Of a DNA stretch of 64,000 bases, positions 1 to 11,218 are shown piece after piece. Position numbers and translations under genes: made by a program. Position 1 is the stretch's first letter. Every line of letters begins with the position of its first letter. Under the pieces are notes generated by a model. It was not told the origin of the DNA. It worked only from the letters and a program-made list of their open reading frames with translations, and made no database searches. This DNA is from Liolophura sinensis (taxonomy: Eukaryota; Mollusca; Polyplacophora; Chitonida; Chitonidae). The stretch spans positions 13,385,608 through 13,449,607 of the forward strand of contig NC_088299.1 of NCBI RefSeq assembly GCF_032854445.1, given 5' to 3'.

Positions 1-1098
1 TGCTGATGATAAGTCTGCGTTGTCCGGGATTGCGGGAAGATTGTTTCTGCATTCAACAGATGATCTTGCCAGATCACTGTCACTCATCTGTTCCATCTTG
101 ACTGCAAAGCCGGCTTGGGCAGGTAAAATTGGGTTCTCTGAGCAGGGAGCTTGGATTTCCGGGGACTGGGAACTGTCTGGGACTTGCTGGTTGGTGTGAG
201 CATAGGAAGTTAGAGGAGCTGACTCAGTACAGGTGAACAATGAGGAGCTGGTGACAAGGTTAGAAAGAGCACTGTCACTGGAGAAGTTGTAGGAACCACC
301 GTGTTGAGCTGGGTGTGACATACCAATGCCGGTATGTACCTGTGGATTGGACTGAGCTGAGATGGCGCTTGTGCTGAATGGTTCTTTTTGCTGCTGAACA
401 GCTGAGGGAACGGCACATTGTGAGCCAGAATGCGTATTGCCAGCATCCAAGTTGAAAGATCTCACTGGGGTTTGACCTGACACCAGCCCCGTGGAACTAG
501 ATTGAAAGGTAGACAGTGTATTACTGTGAGCGTTGTTGAGAAACCTTTCTGTGGTAACTAAGTTGGGCATAGTGACACTGAGATGGATGGGTTGGTTTGG
601 CATGGTGTTGGCTGGAGCAAAGTGGAAGGTCCCCTGGGCCTGCACCACGTTTGCAGCATTAGGGTGGGCCTGGGAGTTGATCGGGGGACAGAGGTTGACA
701 AGGTGTGACATGACAGTGTCAGGTAGAGAGGAAAGCTGTGACAGAGAGGCCAGTTCTCCGCGCGCTGCGGCTAAAGGGCTGCGGGTTTGGTGAGCTGTCG
801 TCTGACTTGCGGGCAAAGCATTTGCCACTTTCACAGAATGCTGAGCATCCACACTGTATGCATGAGCCAGAAGGGACTCTGTGGTTATAGGGTAGATTTG
901 ATTGGTTGGTAAATTCAACGGAAGAGTGCTGGTTTTCTGTGGAGCACAAAGGGCATTGTAGCCAGGAAGAATTGGTGTTGTTTGGTTGTGATACAATGAT
1001 GAAGATTCCCCACTCACGGAATTGGGCATTACTAGGTCGGACAAGGTTTTATCACCAAGTACTTGCTGGATAGCTTCAACAACTGGGTGCCCTGAGAC
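1..1098 (-). CDS. HSF5-like: HSF5-like transcription factor, exon 4 (partial, runs off left edge)
   Basis: Reading the minus strand from a strong acceptor (pyrimidine tract then TTAG at 1100-1099), the frame is open for all 366 codons to the window edge. It enters in phase 0, matching the phase-0 end of exon 3. The translation (VSGHPVVEAIQQVLGD...) is rich in Ser, Thr, Gln, Asn and Pro with no clear fold, as expected for the regulatory or transactivation part of a heat-shock factor. Near the edge is V-K-M-E-Q-M-S-D-S-D (positions 105-76), a sumoylation consensus followed by Ser and acidic residues. No leucine-zipper HR-A/B heptads are visible. The exon is assigned to this gene from strand, spacing, phase and composition; the family call rests on exon 1. 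The C-terminus is missing. Confidence 0.8.
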
Positions 1099-2255
1099 CT
1101 AAGAGGAAAAAAGCAAATATATTAACCATTTCATCCTATATTGTTTGGAAACTGATATTTTGCAGCTGCGTTTTTTCATGTTTTTTTTTTCATCTAAAAG
1201 TCACATGCATACCTTTATTATGCCTTATTAAAGGGATGATCTCAAAAGGAAAGTGAAATTCTCTTAATGATTACTACTATAGTTTGAGATCCTATACTTA
1301 ATCTGATGAGGTTAGCTGTGCGTTTCATGAAAATGTAACATTTAGTTCCTGATGTATTGCATCTTGGGCTTCCGTTCGGGTATGCAAATGAGCTGTAATG
1401 ACATCATGTGATGTTGACATTCATTTGAATGAGCTATAATGACATCACATGATGTGAACATTCATTTAAGTGACGGTGGTCAGTTTTATAAGTGCAAGAA
1501 ACCATACTGCGCTGAGGAAAACCACTGACATTTGACAAGCTGTTCATGAACAATAATTGGGGAAAATGATACTGACATGCACATTTTGTTAGAAAAAGAT
1601 ATTTGTCTTGATGTTTACATGAGTTTTCCAGCAATCAGACTGTTTTTCATATAAATGATTTATAAGGAACGTGTGATACATGTCACTATCAAACGCTAAC
1701 ATAAAGGAAATTCATTTCATCGAAATCACCAATTTGGCAACATATGCTGAATTCACCTTTATTGACTGAGAAATGGAAATATTAATGATTTCAAGAGTAC
1801 ATGCATCACAGACCTCAAGGGAACATAATGGTGTCCATAATTTTTTACATGGATGAATTTTAATGACTTTACAGATGTGTAAGTGATTGTCCCCTCCCCG
1901 ATAGTTCACCCTGTAATATCAGTCAAGTTAATTTGCTTGTACTTTTTGAAATTAATTGCCTTAGGACTTCAAATGTCGATGTCTCAAAAATCGATTGAAA
2001 TTTTATGATCTGACATAGTATTCTAATTATCTTGTGTTCAAAATAAGTAACCATTAAATATATCCATTAAAGACAAACAGGACAGTGGGTTGCTTACATA
2101 TACTGCACTAATTTTTGGGAATTCCAGTAAGGTTGCAGGCTGGCTCACTGGTTTGGCTTCCAGGGGAATTCAGCATTATCTGGTGCATTCTATGGTCATG
2201 TAAGTGAAGTGCTGGAGTTCAACACCAACCATACACACAGAGATCAAATACTTAC
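1099..2255 (-). other. Intron 3 of the HSF5-like gene
   Basis: Runs from a GTAAGT donor at 2255 to the TTAG acceptor at 1100-1099. It holds a 41-bp direct duplication (1387-1427 and 1428-1468), each copy carrying TGACATCA, with an octamer ATGCAAAT overlapping its left end. At about 2136-2235 there is a tRNA-like relic with an A-box-like GGCTCACTGGTTTGG and a B-box-like GGAGTTCAA. No further coding is seen. Confidence 0.7.
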
Positions 2256-2332
2256 ATGCTGTAATCGGTAGTTGCTGGGTGCCATATGGGATGTGTTGCT
2301 TACATTTGATGCAAAATGAGCCAGTTCCATCC
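2256..2332 (-). CDS. HSF5-like: HSF5-like transcription factor, exon 3
   Basis: A 77-nt exon between an acceptor (T-rich tract, ATCAG at 2337-2333) and a consensus donor GTAAGT starting at 2255. It enters in phase 1 and leaves in phase 0, reading MELAHFASNV...NYRLQH after two nucleotides that complete a codon with exon 2. Phase agreement on both sides is the main support. The peptide has no recognisable domain and lies between the DNA-binding domain and the Ser/Thr-rich tail. It could be skipped in some transcripts, but its 77 nt would then break the frame. Confidence 0.65.
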
Positions 2333-3170
2333 CTGATTTGCCAAAATAAAAAAATTAATATACTGTTGTACTATACTAACTAGCAATCAGCTAGGCATTT
2401 GCCTAGTTTGTTCAGTCTTCTGTACAAAGTATACTATTGCCTAAATTAAATTTCTTGAAGACTTATTTAAATTTTTAAATATTTCCTTTGGTATTTATTT
2501 GACAATCTAATGTGATTTCTAATCCATAAGAAGCAACATTAATATAAAGACTCTTTACTGGAATCCACTAAATTTGATGCACAAGATACATGAAATGCCT
2601 TTTCAAGTCACAAGTAAAATTTCATGTATGTTCCCTACAACATGCTTGGATGTAAAGAAGAAGTCATGTGAAATTATGTATTCTTTTGGTGTGGAGGCAT
2701 TCTTAAAACAGTGGCCAAACAAATCATCTAATTCTTACAAGTTACTTGTAAACTTTTAATCAGATTTTAGTATTGGTATCATGCTAAGATTATTGTGATG
2801 TGGGCAGGTCAGTCTGTGGGTACTTTCCAGCTTCTCTAACCCAGTCTTCCTTTGTACATGTTCTAGCTGATAGCTCATGATTTTCGTAATCTAAAGTAAT
2901 ATAGAGAGTACCAAACAATTCATTCAAGGTACTGTAAATCTTCAACCTTTTCAAGCACTATAGTACTTTTTTTTAGCAGAATTTATGCATTACAAGTATT
3001 ATGCAAATGACACTAAACATGATTTGTTTGTGTCATTAAAGATGCAAGCTTTTAATTTATAAAAGTTGGTAATATTGGTTTGAGAAGCAGTTGAAAAGGT
3101 TGAAGAATTAGGGTAAATGACAAAGAAATACAGGTTATCAACATGCCTGCTGATCTGTTGTTAGAAGCAC
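2333..3170 (-). other. Intron 2 of the HSF5-like gene
   Basis: AT-rich, with no coding seen. At 3094-3120 it has a copy of a small dispersed repeat (GAAAAGGTTGA.GAATTAG) that recurs at 12126-12146 and 44833-44853. This argues that the open frame past 3171 is repeat rather than exon. Confidence 0.6.
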
Positions 3171-3327
3171 CTGGAATGGTTGAGAGAAAAGCTGGAGTAG
3201 TAACTGGTTTAGAAACAGTCTGACAGCCAGACCAACTGGCAGCATTGTCCATCCGTAGAGCAGGGCACCTCAAAACAGAGGCATTGATTTCCAACGTGTG
3301 CAGAGGTTGGCGGTCATACTGGCCATG
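3171..3327 (-). CDS. HSF5-like: HSF5-like transcription factor, exon 2
   Basis: The acceptor TTTGCAG ends at 3328, and the frame opens in phase 0 as HGQYDRQPLHTLEINASVL, joining directly to ...STPKE of exon 1. I end it at CCAG/GTGCTT (3171), which leaves one nucleotide; with the two bases opening exon 3 this makes a Gly codon. A second donor in the same phase, ACCT/GTATTT at 3132, would add 13 residues, but the sequence just beyond it carries a dispersed repeat, so I prefer 3171. No coiled coil or other domain is seen; an HSF1-type trimerisation region would be expected near here and is absent. Confidence 0.65.
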
Positions 3328-5103
3328 CTGCAAATTAAACAGTGCAGTGAAGTACTCTGTATGACTATTCCTGAAGCACTGCAGTTTTTAGTACACTTGT
3401 GACAACAATAGATGTATACTGGGTGATTTGTCATAATCCTTAAGCCATCCTCAAGAAAATGTTAACAGTTGTTTGACATAACCCCATCATGGAAAATATG
3501 GGTAGGTCAGTCTTGATTTTTTTTTTTTATTATGAATTTACAAATTACACAGGAAATGAAAAACAGAAATATATTTTCTGGAGGAAAGCTCAATAGAAAC
3601 ATTCAGTTAGGACCATTTTAGGTGGTTATATATGGTTATACGAAACAAACGTCTCTTCAAAGAAGACCCTGCTGTATATTTAATGCTGGCAGTTCTCCAT
3701 CTCCATCCACTCCCCCCCCCCCCCTCCAACCCTACTCACACACACACACACACACACACACCCTGTCCCACACTTGCGGGACATATTTAAAACACAAATC
3801 AAATAAATAATACATAATACTGATTGTCATTTATACAACTCTCACTGCATGGCTGTTTCAACGTTTGTGGCAATTTATGTAAATGACGTGATTTCTTATG
3901 ATTTAAACTGAATTAAATTGCCTCACTATTGCAGTGGCATACGGCATTATCCATAAATCAGCTGATGAGAATATTCTTCAAGACTTATTATAATCAGTGA
4001 GTAGTGTTTGTTTTTAGAAAATGTATTCATGTTCTTTATTTTGATAAAAAAAATAAAACGTAGCCGCGCGGAAAAGGTACATGTACCCAGTTTGCAGTTC
4101 ACGGGAGTGAAGTGCCTATCTCATACAGCGACGTCATTTGAGTGCATCTGCACTAACATAGAGCAGGTGGACTCACCAAGTCTCCCTTCACCAAACGATC
4201 ACAGCTCACTGCTAACTGGGTAATAGTAGCTACCTTAGTGTATTCTGTAGTTTTATGTCACGAGAGACTTTTGACGTGAAAGTAAACTCCATAGTTTTAT
4301 TGTAATTTAACTTTGACGCTACCCAGATAAATAGGGCCTATCTTTACGTTCAAATATCTAACCTATGTGATCAGTAGGCCTATATTCCAAACGCAGATCT
4401 CAGAATCCCAAAATGCGTAGTTTAGATCCCTAACACTAAATGGAATTTACTGGTATTTTTGCGCTCACCATGGTTCGCCGTGCGTAGTTGTAAAGACGAT
4501 GAAAAACGGATAATCAGCTGCGGTGAAAACGGTGTGGACTCGCGATGAAAAAAAAAGAAAAACAGATTTATCGATCTGAAATTTATACAGCGCCTGAACG
4601 GATAGCATGTGTTGCTCTGAAAATAAGGCAAAGTCGCCAAGATACTCCAACTTATCAGACGAAAACGTCAAATGTGGTAAAGTGGACATTATATTGATCA
4701 TCAACCGTCAGAAATACATCGTTAAGTGAGCGTTAAAGTCAATAAAACTGCCCGTTTGGTGATTTGACGTCATTGCATGAACTAACCAAGAGTTAGAAAG
4801 TGAGAGAGAGTAGTAATTCTGAGAATATGTTACATTTTTCCCAATATTATTTCGCAAATTTGAGATGAAAATAATTGACGAATGTGAAATGATTCGGAAC
4901 TAGGACTGATCTGGAACTGGCTACCGCACAACTTGTGGCTTATGAGGCTGCATCGGCTTAATTCCACTGATTCCCCGGGCTTAACTCTTATAAATGCGCG
5001 CATACTCATACTTTGTAAACATGAGTAAATATAAAATCACGGTTACGGAAACTCAAACCATAAGTTACCCACATACATTTTCTTAATAGCAGCAAAGTCT
5101 TAC
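3328..5103 (-). other. Intron 1 of the HSF5-like gene
   Basis: Begins with a consensus donor GTAAGA at 5103 and ends at the TTTGCAG acceptor at 3328. It contains a C-run and (CA)n microsatellite and a perfect TGACGTCA palindrome at 4765-4772. Short open frames around 4422-4704 show no similarity I recognise. Confidence 0.65.
3712..3761. repeat. Poly-C followed by (CA)n microsatellite
   Basis: Thirteen C (3712-3724), a short spacer, then about 12 CA repeats (3737-3760). Confidence 0.95.
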
Positions 5104-5670
5104 CTCTTTTGGCGTGGAATGACCTAATGGCTTCAGTAAGGAGGAAACCAGTGGAGAATTTTCAACTCCGAAATCCGGCCGTCCGGCAGTATTTTTTCTT
5201 CCTTTCATTCTTCTCTGAACTCTGTTGAGTAAATCCGGGTGTCCTCGTCGGAAAAAAGGATGATGATATTCATGGATGTCTGAATCGGGGAATGTGTCGG
5301 GTTGATTGAAACGAAAAGTATTTATTACTTTTCTAAAACCATACAAGTTCAACTGTCTGACAAAACTACTGAAATTCGAGGTTTTGAAAGCACTGTCGGC
5401 TGGCATTAAAAACTCCCTCTCGAACATTCTCCGATCTATCCTGATTGAACGTCCATGCTCAGCCCAACAAATTGCCCCCGAATTACATCTGTTTAGCAGA
5501 CGCCATAACTTAAGAGGAAAGCGGGTTGAAAAAGACTCACTAGCAGACATCGCGGAAAAGGCCATCTTGAAGTTCGCGCTGGAACCTCTTGCAGCGAACT
5601 TTGCCTCGTTTTCCTCTACCAAGTGGGTATTTCCCTGCTGAAGCTGTACACTTTGGTGACAGAAATGCAT
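5104..5670 (-). CDS. HSF5-like: HSF5-like transcription factor, exon 1 with HSF DNA-binding domain
   Basis: Encodes 189 residues ending ...HSTPKE at a strong donor (AAAAGAG/GTAAGA). Residues 51-156 form a heat-shock-factor DNA-binding domain: FPLKLWRLLN at the first helix, FKTSNFSSFVRQLNLYGFRK at the recognition helix (95-114), a wing of about 17 residues, then H-x-x-x-P-x-FRR-x-HP-x-LL (136-148). The FP-x-KLWRL opening and the FRR-x-HP-x-LL ending resemble HSF5/HSFY-type factors more than HSF1-4. A nuclear DNA-binding regulator is expected; in vertebrates HSF5 is germline-associated, which is family knowledge and not shown here. I took the first in-frame ATG at 5670; Met36 or Met41 are alternatives close to the domain. 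A CRE lies 159 bp upstream of the ATG. Confidence 0.9.
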
Positions 5671-5840
5671 CGAAATTCTGGCGCTGTAACCAAGTTCCAG
5701 GAACGGATGGTAATAAATGTAGCCTTCTCACAAGAAAGTTCGTCTGTTTCTGGCGTTTCGATTCCTTTGAAGTCATCAATTTGAACGCGACCTCAACGAC
5801 TGATTACGTCAATAAATCGTCACAAAGCTGACGTCATCAA
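5671..5840 (-). promoter_or_regulatory. Upstream region of the HSF5-like gene with a perfect CRE
   Basis: TGACGTCA at 5829-5836 is a perfect cAMP-response-element palindrome 159-166 bp before the start codon. A second CRE-like site, TTACGTCAAT, lies at 5804-5813. No TATA box stands out at a suitable distance. That this is the promoter is inferred from position only. Confidence 0.45.
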
Positions 5841-7114
5841 TACAATATACGTACACATGCACGAAGAATTTTGCTGAGCTGACTTTTTTTTCTTTGGCAG
5901 CGATTTATTCTTTATTTAGAGGGGTGAATGGAGTTGAATATTTTTGTTAAGTATGCATTTATATTATGCGTCTACTATGGGATAAGTATATGTATTCGGT
6001 AAAATAGCCCATTTGAGTCAGATTCAACCTGTGAATTATCATAGGTTTCTCCAGGTCCCGGGATCACGAAACGATTTTACAATTAAGTCAAAATATCATG
6101 TCACTTAAATTTTAATTTCTTACGTAACATTTTCAAAATATTGCTTGACAACGTAAATTCCTGGTAAGTTATGGTAAAACAAATTTCAGCTAAAATAACA
6201 GAAATGAACATACCAAGTGTAAAATGATGACTGATGAAATTTTGACTTAAGCCTAAAGCGCTTAGTAATGTCGGATTCCTCTCCGCGTAATGCTGGCTGC
6301 CATCATATAAATGAAATATTGATGTGTATGGCGTAAAATTACGATCAGGTGAATAGACAAAAAAACTTAAGTTAAATTTCACATAACTTGTAATATCGAC
6401 GACTATTTCTTCTACTGGAAAAGGAGAACCTGGCCAGTTTCTTGACATCACTGTGGTTTTAATCTGGGATATTTGTCAGCTACCACAATTGACGTCAAGC
6501 GAAATAGTTTCCTCCTAGGAAAATAACCGCAAGTAAGGTGTAACCGATGCCACGACGGACCGTTCCGTGTAAATTAGTAGTAGTGGTGGTACTTGTGGTA
6601 TACAAGCGCATGAATGTGGGCCTACATATTCTAAAGCCAGAATTATTCTACATGCATGAACAATTTTTTTTTTTATTAGGCTGCTCATCTTCTTTTACAA
6701 TTGTTTCAAACCATTGAGGGAGAGCAAAATATTCTTCCCTTGTCATGTCAAGTGATTTAAAATTAATAGTGATTAAAAATTGCAAGTAGTAGTAGATTAC
6801 TTGCACATTAAAGGAGAGAAATCCTGATTTCCTCGGAAAGCTAGTGTGAGACAGAAGTTGCCTGGCGTATAGACTTTAATTCCATTCCATTAATTTAAAA
6901 AAGCGCATATGAGCAATCATAATCGGTATTATACTGCTTTAGACTCGCATACGTACATGGACTCGATGATAATGAAAAAGCACCGCCATAGACCTAAAAG
7001 GGTCGATCTCACGTAAGTCTTTAAAGTTTACGTGGAGATGGCTTTATACTGGTACATCTTCAGTATACAGTCTGTATAAATAGGAATTGGTTAGATGCCT
7101 ACTGATTTCAGCAT
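5841..7114. other. Intergenic, no gene seen
   Basis: AT-rich. It includes another TGACGTCA at 6490-6497 and a decayed plus-strand SINE-A 3' part at about 6270-6340 (AATGCTGGCTGCC, then ATAAATGAAATATT). The 116-codon open frame across it (6101-6451, minus) translates that SINE relic and is not a gene. Confidence 0.6.
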
Positions 7115-7500
7115 GTAAACCGTTTTGATGATTAGAGCGTCCGCCTCGATGTAGGGAGACCCGGGATCAAACCCTGGTTGGGTTATACCAAAGACTTTTA
7201 AAAAGTGGTGCGGTTTGTTGCCGCCTCGCTTGGCACTCAACACCGAAAGGCTAGTGGAAGGGAACAGGACTAATTGGTCTGGTATAATTTAAATATATTT
7301 ATTTATTTGATTGGTGTTATCAGCCGTACCCCGATATTAGTATAATGTGACTGGGTGAAGGGTCATGCCATGAAGAGTGACGACAGTACTTAGGCGGCGT
7401 TGGCTCGAACTCTCACAAGAAGACACGGTACATGCACACGCCTAAAACTCATCGTCGTCATGTGACTGAAAAATTAACTGAAAAAACAATAACGTAAAAC
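7115..7500 (+). mobile_element. SINE-B copy, diverged
   Basis: It has a tRNA-like head with an A-box-like TGATTAGAGCG and a B-box-like GGGATCAAACCC, then the SINE-B body (CCAAAGACTTTTAAAA, TTGCCGCCTCGCTTGGCA, ..GACTGAAAAATT). A stretch resembling a SINE-A tail (TTTATTTGATTGGTGTTA at about 7300) sits in the middle, so it may be a composite of two elements. Confidence 0.6.
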
Positions 7501-7969
7501 CTCAAGCGTACATACAAACATATAGACATTTAAGTGTCAAGTTCGACGCTGGAACAGGGGCATAGAACTTGTAAACCATGAGTAGATAATAGTAAGATCA
7601 AAACAACCAATAACACCAGTAGTCCCTGACGTGTTCAATCCACAGTAGCTTCAGAATGGCGCAACAAGAATTACGGTAACCGAAATAACTATGTTTCCTT
7701 AATTCTTGGACAAGTGACCAACAAGAGTATGACCAGCGGCTTGAGACAATCTTTATACAGCGTTAGACAGCAGAACCACCCTCTCAACCGCCATAAATAT
7801 GTATTCACCAGTAATTTTCGGACTGAATTCGGTAGCGATATGTGTTTCACAACAAATGTATACCTGTATAATCAGTGTGGACGAGTGTGGTTCCCAGTCT
7901 TGTACGAGACTTGAATTAATGTCGACTTCCACAGATTTAAAAAAAAAAGTCTCCAAAAAAAATAATCTT

Positions 7970-8640
7970 TCAACAACAAAATAAATTTTGCAAGAAATCT
8001 GTTATCTCAGTAATGGTAAAATCTATCCTGTTATTGCAGCAGATTATTCTGTTAAATATAGCATACTTAATCAATTAATTCAACATAAAGATTGTGTTAG
8101 GCGAACAGGATATGTTGAATATGAGTGAGCGAGTGCTTATGTCGTACTTTACAATTTTTCAGTCATATGACGAGAGCATGTAATCTGCCTCCTAGTTGCA
8201 GAACAAATTTCCAAGTCTCTTTTATCTAGTGCTGCTTCACTGAGACGACTCACCGAAGGCCAGTAAGCTGCCTTACCCGAGCCATTATACTGATACGGGT
8301 CAACCAATCGTTCTTAATGCTGAACGCCAAGCGAGGAAGCTACGATCTCCTCTTTTAATGTCTTAGGTGGGACCAGACCCAGGATTGACCCTGGATCACC
8401 CGCCCCCGAAGCGGACGCTATATCAAGTGAGCCATCGGTGCCGGTCATGTTGAACATGAGATACTATCTCTGCGACAACCCCTATAAACTTACGGTAGAC
8501 TGTAAGGCTACGGCCTCTGCGTAACGGGAGTAAATATGAGACATTATTGTGTTAGAAGAACAGAATACGTTCTCGGATCGCTCAGACAACACATTTCTAT
8601 TAAAATTAACAGAATAGTTTATTTTGAGTGATAGCAGGGG
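7970..8640. mobile_element. Palindromic MITE (family E), split by a SINE-B
   Basis: The left half (GTTATTGCAGCAGATTATTC and AACATAAAGATTGTGTTAGG) and right half (AGAACAGAATACGTTCT, ending TTTTGAGTGA) match the family-E copy at 16545-16803. The SINE-B at 8126-8446 lies between them, so the MITE is the older insertion. Outer limits are approximate. Confidence 0.55.
8126..8446 (-). mobile_element. SINE-B copy nested in a MITE, with target-site duplication
   Basis: Full-length minus-strand SINE-B. The tail side starts with TTTTTCAGTCATATGACG, and the head ends with an inverted B box (GATTGACCCTGGATC) and A box. It is bracketed by ATGTTGAATATGAG (8112-8125) and ATGTTGAACATGAG (8447-8460), a 14-bp target-site duplication with one mismatch. 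Confidence 0.8.
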
Positions 8641-10979
8641 ATAACACATCGGTCAGTTAAAGCATGCCACTATAAACGTTTTCTCTGCTGCGTAAACGCT
8701 TTCTCCGCAACGTTTACACCGTGGAGAAAACGTTTTTCATTGTTTTGTTGTTTTTTTTTTTCGAAGTTTATAGTTGAATTTATCAATTTTATCCAAAATA
8801 TTTGTGTGTTTGTGTTAATTCCCTTTTCCGTATATACTTTAAACTCTTTGATCCTAATAATAAGATCTCATTTGAACAACCTTGAACCACGCAAATCATT
8901 AGAAAATGTTAAAAATTTCGAATGGCACTAACAGGCCACCGTAGTGCACACATTAGTATGCTATATTTAGTGTCATTTTTTGTAGATCCAATTCTGGGTC
9001 AAGGTTGGGGTTATTTCGCGCAGCACTGAATCCGTGTTACTCATATATGAGTTTCGGAATGTCAAAAGAATGTTATCTGATCAAACTTAGTACGTCCAGA
9101 ATGTATACACATGTATCTTGTTTTTGCTTTAATATTACTGACGACGAAAACAATGTGCTGCTGTTTTAAACATCATGCACATTAAACTAAAACTTCAACA
9201 TGTCTATTGACATGTATCTGACTTTGGGTGGACAGTCGAATGTTCAGTTTTATGCGAGGTTTCTCTTCGACCATCAGCCCACTCAGGTCGCTATATTTAG
9301 AAACATGACCGAAGTTTGATAGCCTACCATGAAATTTCAGTTCTGCAGTGCTGATCGTTGGGAATTGTGAGTAATTTATAATACCTTATCCATCGAAGGG
9401 AAGGTGGTATTTGTTATACCAGACTTACAATTTGCTTTGAATCTGTCATATTGTTTACATGCCCTATTAACGAGAAAACGTTGCGTCACGGGAGTCTTTG
9501 CTCTGCCTTGTATGCATGTTATCTCGTCGGGCGAATAGTTTAGACCAGTGACGGATTTCCCGTTTTTCTAATTCTTTTTAACTGAGACTTTTCGGATATA
9601 TAGGCCTATGGCTTTTAGTTAGGAATCAAATGCAACTCCTTTTGTTTTATTCGACGGAACCAACGCAAAAGTCCTGAATTTCTTTCAACATTATTTCCCT
9701 TTAAATGAACTACCTGTATTGGATCTATGTGAGTCACGAACCACATAGCGAAGGACTACCATGGTGTTACAAGCAACTGTGTAAGGAGTCACGAGTTTTG
9801 TAATGGTCAGATTGGAAACATAAAACAACTTAGATTTTACCATTATATATATATAGGGACGCTCATTTTTTCGTCCTACTTTAAACTATAATAATAATAA
9901 TAATAATAATATGATTTCGTGTCGGGGCTACCTCCAACAGTTTTCTAAATAGAGTTTTACTTTTTGATGGATACATAGATACACCGATGACGATGTGTCG
10001 CGTCTCACATTTGTCCATTTTTGCGGTTGTCCGGGAAACCAGATAGTCATTTTCTTAATGCGAACTATATAAATAGTATATAGTATACATAAGGAAATAT
10101 AGTATACATAGTTACAACTCCAACCGTTTTTCGCATAAATTTTTTATTTGTGGTGGACACATTTGTTCACTTGCTCGGTTGTCATCATGAACACCCGTGG
10201 AGATTCTCCTCAGGGATTCCACTCACCATAATGCTGCTGGTATTCTTTCATACATTTGAAACAAATGCATTCGTTGGGGGGGGTTGTGTTCTCCTGAACT
10301 TGTGTTATTTTTGAAATATTGTGTAACCAAGATGTCTCCGTTCAAAGTACACAAAATCGTTCACATGTGCATCGAAGAAATTGAAAGTGCCGCCATATTA
10401 TAAATTTTAATCAAGGGCGAATTTTTTCTCTATCTCATTACGCGAACACTGGTTTGTTTTTAAGTCAAAGACTTAATGGCCGTAGGGTACCAGTGAGGAG
10501 ACATTGTGTTGCCGGTTTCTTTAATATACTGTATCCAAAGGCCTTGTAAGAACTGCAGATTAAAATATTGGTTACCAATTAAGTTCGCCAGAGAGAAATG
10601 ACTGTGACCTCTTTATATTTGACCCCACCCCCACCCTCCACCGTCCTAATTGTCAAAGAAATTATATGTTCAATTATGTTTAATTTATGTTTAACTCTGA
10701 ACCTCACAGACAAACAAAGCCAGATACCTTTCACGTCGGTGATGATATCATATACAAGTATACGCAGTCAGTATAGAACGGTAAACTGAAACCTCTGTTC
10801 AACTCTATCCCGTATGAAGTCATCGCAGTGAAAAAAACCTTTATCTTCATAAAACTGTTGGAATCTCGTTTAACATACTCAGATGCTATTATCTAAAATG
10901 CTATCAGTGACATCGATGTCAGTGATGACTAGGACTTGCTGCAGCTATCAAGCCTTTGGTGAATGCGCTCAGGTGTTTG
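8641..10979. other. Intergenic, no gene seen
   Basis: No exon-like open frame with splice signals is seen on either strand. It contains a short (AAT)n run near 9889-9910 and a G-rich run at 10277-10284. Otherwise unremarkable AT-rich sequence. Confidence 0.5.
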
Positions 10980-10984
10980 AGTCT

Positions 10985-11180
10985 AACGTTGACTTTTTCT
11001 ACTGTGGATTTAAGCCAAGGGGTTTATCAGGTATCCCTGGCGAAGTATGGTGGTTTCATCATGGTATTCCAGTTTCCTTCCGTCGAAGTACAGTAGTTTC
11101 CACAATGTACTCCGGTTTCCTACTGGCTAAGTACCATGGTTTCATCAGGGTATCTAGTTTCTTCGCAAATAACCTACACC
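10985..11180 (+). repeat. Imperfect tandem repeat, about 3-4 units
   Basis: Diverged units share AAGTAnnnTGGTTTC and CnGGTTTCCT-like segments. The 109-codon open frame over this array (10883-11212) is probably not a gene. Confidence 0.45.
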
Positions 11181-11218
11181 GCCGTCTTATAAGTGAAAGG
11201 GCATACTTATAACACCTC

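Noticed and set aside
3052..3170. Extension of HSF exon 2 to 3132 or beyond
   Set aside because: A phase-compatible donor exists, but a dispersed repeat lies immediately past it; the CAG/GT at 3171 is the simpler choice. Not excluded.
5306..5831. Plus-strand frames over the HSF exon (111 and 80 codons)
   Set aside because: Antisense shadows of the minus-strand DNA-binding-domain exon.
6101..6451. 116-codon minus-strand frame
   Set aside because: Its middle (SIFHLYDGSQHY) is the antisense translation of a SINE-A relic, seen again in other SINE copies.
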